64,000 nt of DNA from an uncultured Bacteroidia bacterium (GTDB taxonomy: Bacteria > Bacteroidota > Bacteroidia > Bacteroidales > UBA932). How positions within the stretch are numbered: position 1 is the stretch's first letter; every line of letters starts with the position of its first letter. This document shows, in pieces, positions 62,398 through 64,000 of the stretch. Location of the stretch: positions 124,001-188,000 of the forward strand of contig CACZDC010000001.1 of assembly GCA_902779785.1 (NCBI GenBank). Direction: 5' to 3'. The position numbers were made by a program, and so were the translations under genes. Under the pieces are notes generated by a model, which had not been told where the DNA came from, ran no database searches, and saw only the letters and a list, made by a program, of their open reading frames with translations.

Positions 62398-64000
62398 ATG
62401 CAAAGTAAAGGTGCAATCAGATTTGTAGCGATTCTGCTGGCCATTGCGTGCATCTGGCAGCTCTCCTTCACCGCGGTGACGCGTATCCAGGAGAACAAGG
62501 CCGCCAAGGCCGCCAAGGAGCAGGCCGAGCAGTATGTCTCGGAAAACAATGTCGACGCCGACGTCCGTGAATTCGTCCTCGACTCGGTGGCATCCGTCAG
62601 GAACAGGGCATACGTTGATTCAATCAGCGCCGAAAAGGTCTATCTCGGATACACCTACAAGAGTGTCAAGGAAAAGGAGATCAATCTCGGCCTCGACCTC
62701 AAGGGCGGTATGAACGTAATGCTTCAGGTTCAGCTCGAAGACCTCGTGAAGGCTCTTTCCGAGAACAGCAATGATCCGGACTTCCTCAAGGCTCTCGACC
62801 AGGCCAGGAAGAACAATGTGAACTCTTCGCAGGATTTCATTTCCCTCTTCGAGCAGGCTTGGGCTGAAAACGCCAACGGCCGCCGTCTCGCCGAGATTTT
62901 CGGAACTTACGAGCTCCGCGAGAAGGTACGCAACGAGTCCACCGACAAGGAGGTCATCGAGGTTATCCGCGGCGAAGCCAAGAGCGCTATCGACAATTCC
63001 TTCAATGTCCTGCGTAACCGTATCGACCGTTTCGGCGTCACCCAGCCGAACATCCAGCAGGTCGGAAACTCCGGAAAGATCCTCATCGAACTTCCCGGTG
63101 TCAAGGATCCCGAGCGTGTCCGCAAACTCCTTCAGGGAACCGCTTCCCTCGAGTTCTGGCCCACATTCCAGGCCAGCGAGGTGGACATCTATGCCGCTGA
63201 CGCCCGCGTCGCCGAAGTTCTCGGCAATCTTGGCGATACCCTCGCCAGGCAGAACCCCCTGCTCAGCGTCCTCCAGCCTTATGGCAATCCCAACTACGCC
63301 TGCGTCGGTCTCGCCAACGGAGCTGATACCGCCAAGGTCAATTCCTACCTGAAGATTGCCGAGGACGTCCTTCCCCAGGGCTTCCGCGGAATGTGGAGCG
63401 TCAAGCCGAGCGAGCTCGCCGGCGGCGCCAACATCTATGAACTGGTCGCCATCAAGGTTGCCTCCAACGACGGCAAGGCTCCTCTCGACGGCGGTGTCGT
63501 GACCGACGCCCGCGTCTCCTTCGACGGCCAGCAGCGCGGCGGTACTCCTTCCGTGTCTATGACAATGAACGCCGAAGGCGCCCAGAAATGGGCCAATCTG
63601 ACCCGCGACAACATCCAGAAGCAGGTCGCCATCGTCCTGGACGGTCTGGTATATTCCTATCCTACCGTACAGAACGAGATTTCCGGCGGTAACTCTCAGA
63701 TTACCGGCAACTTCGACGTCCAGGAGGCTGAAGACCTTGCCAACGTCCTCAAGTCCGGTAAACTGCCCGCCCCGGCTACCATCATCCAGGAGCAGGTCGT
63801 CGGCCCGTCCCTCGGTAGCGCGTCCATCCGTGCCGGTCTGATTTCCTTCCTCATCGCCTTCTGCCTCGTGCTGATCTATATGGTCTTCTTCTATCAGGGA
63901 GCAGGCCTTGTCGCAGACGTGGCTCTTCTGTGCAACGTTCTCTTCCTCTTTGGCACCCTCGTCAGTTTCGGCGCCGTCCTTACCCTGCCGGGTATTGCCG
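62398..64000 (+). CDS. secD: Protein translocase SecD (or SecDF fusion), incomplete at the window end
   Basis: The frame runs from the ATG at 62398 to the last base (534 codons seen) without a stop. An N-terminal membrane helix (IRFVAILLAIACIWQLSF) is followed by the large periplasmic region; INLGLDLKGGMNVMLQV is the first conserved block and NVLRNRIDRFGVTQPNIQQV the second. LKSGKLPAPATIIQEQVVGP and SLGSASIRAGLISF at the end lead into the transmembrane bundle. SecD uses the proton or sodium gradient to pull preproteins out of SecYEG. In Bacteroidota secD is usually fused to secF, but the junction is outside the window. Confidence 0.95.
   Translation, partial: MQSKGAIRFVAILLAIACIWQLSFTAVTRIQENKAAKAAKEQAEQYVSENNVDADVREFVLDSVASVRNRAYVDSISAEKVYLGYTYKSVKEKEINLGLDLKGGMNVMLQVQLEDLVKALSENSNDPDFLKALDQARKNNVNSSQDFISLFEQAWAENANGRRLAEIFGTYELREKVRNESTDKEVIEVIRGEAKSAIDNSFNVLRNRIDRFGVTQPNIQQVGNSGKILIELPGVKDPERVRKLLQGTASLEFWPTFQASEVDIYAADARVAEVLGNLGDTLARQNPLLSVLQPYGNPNYACVGLANGADTAKVNSYLKIAEDVLPQGFRGMWSVKPSELAGGANIYELVAIKVASNDGKAPLDGGVVTDARVSFDGQQRGGTPSVSMTMNAEGAQKWANLTRDNIQKQVAIVLDGLVYSYPTVQNEISGGNSQITGNFDVQEAEDLANVLKSGKLPAPATIIQEQVVGPSLGSASIRAGLISFLIAFCLVLIYMVFFYQGAGLVADVALLCNVLFLFGTLVSFGAVLTLPGIA

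Overview
The window reads as chromosomal DNA of a Bacteroidales bacterium (Bacteroidota) of fairly high G+C content. The evidence is the gene set (S46 dipeptidyl-peptidase, DUF3575/DUF3868-type surface proteins, fimbrillin-like lipoproteins, the AlgI/SGNH pair, the LptE-SecG neighbourhood, a second EF-G of the Bacteroides EF-G2 type, a NagB-like/PIG-L fusion) and about twenty copies of the Bacteroidota -7 promoter element TAnnTTTG at sensible places. The family or genus cannot be fixed from sequence alone; an uncultured gut-type lineage is a guess.

Layout. 1-10 kb: end of a sodium symporter, a thioredoxin-like lipoprotein, a large secreted HExxH/propeller protein, mutS, a DPP7-type S46 peptidase and an Mrp ATPase. 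10-18 kb: two outer-surface proteins, rnhB, an Ntn hydrolase, small envelope proteins, an EF-G2-like factor and a CapA-type phosphoesterase. 18-25 kb: upp and a lipid module (metallophosphoesterase, diacylglycerol kinase-like, PlsC), a histidine acid phosphatase and a nucleoside hydrolase with an extra N-terminal domain. 24.7-26.6 kb: an HUH/Y1 (RAYT-like) transposase between two arrays of exact 51-bp palindromic units. 26.6-32 kb: threonine aldolase, a clan-A glycoside hydrolase, tRNA-Ser(GCU), a membrane LytTR regulator and an OmpA/TPR lipoprotein. 32-37 kb: sigma-54 activator, lptE, secG and a ClpB lacking its N-domain, behind a structured leader. 37-38.3 kb: a DUF3990/HTH toxin-antitoxin-like pair with a 30-bp operator palindrome. 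38.4-52 kb: pheS, a C69 dipeptidase, a 42-residue peptide, two tandem fimbrillin-like lipoprotein + M6 metalloprotease pairs, and a membrane pyrophosphatase. 52-64 kb: a GC-rich non-coding stretch, a lipoprotein, an SGNH-SGNH-MBOAT O-acetylation operon, a NagB-like/PIG-L fusion, nagB, a PD40/TPR protein and the start of secD(F).

Working together: much of the window serves the envelope: LPS assembly (LptE), Sec translocation (SecG, SecD), glycan O-acetylation, lipid turnover, amino-sugar recycling and secreted peptidases that feed on oligopeptides.

Most notable signals: (1) the tetranucleotide CATG is almost absent (three found by eye in 64 kb, roughly 200-250 expected); (2) the RAYT-like gene with its 51-bp repeat arrays; (3) a competing-hairpin leader that buries the clpB start; (4) the DUF3990/HTH module with an operator on its promoter; (5) a peptide plus duplicated M6-protease locus; (6) several promoter elements so close to the ATG that the mRNAs should be leaderless.
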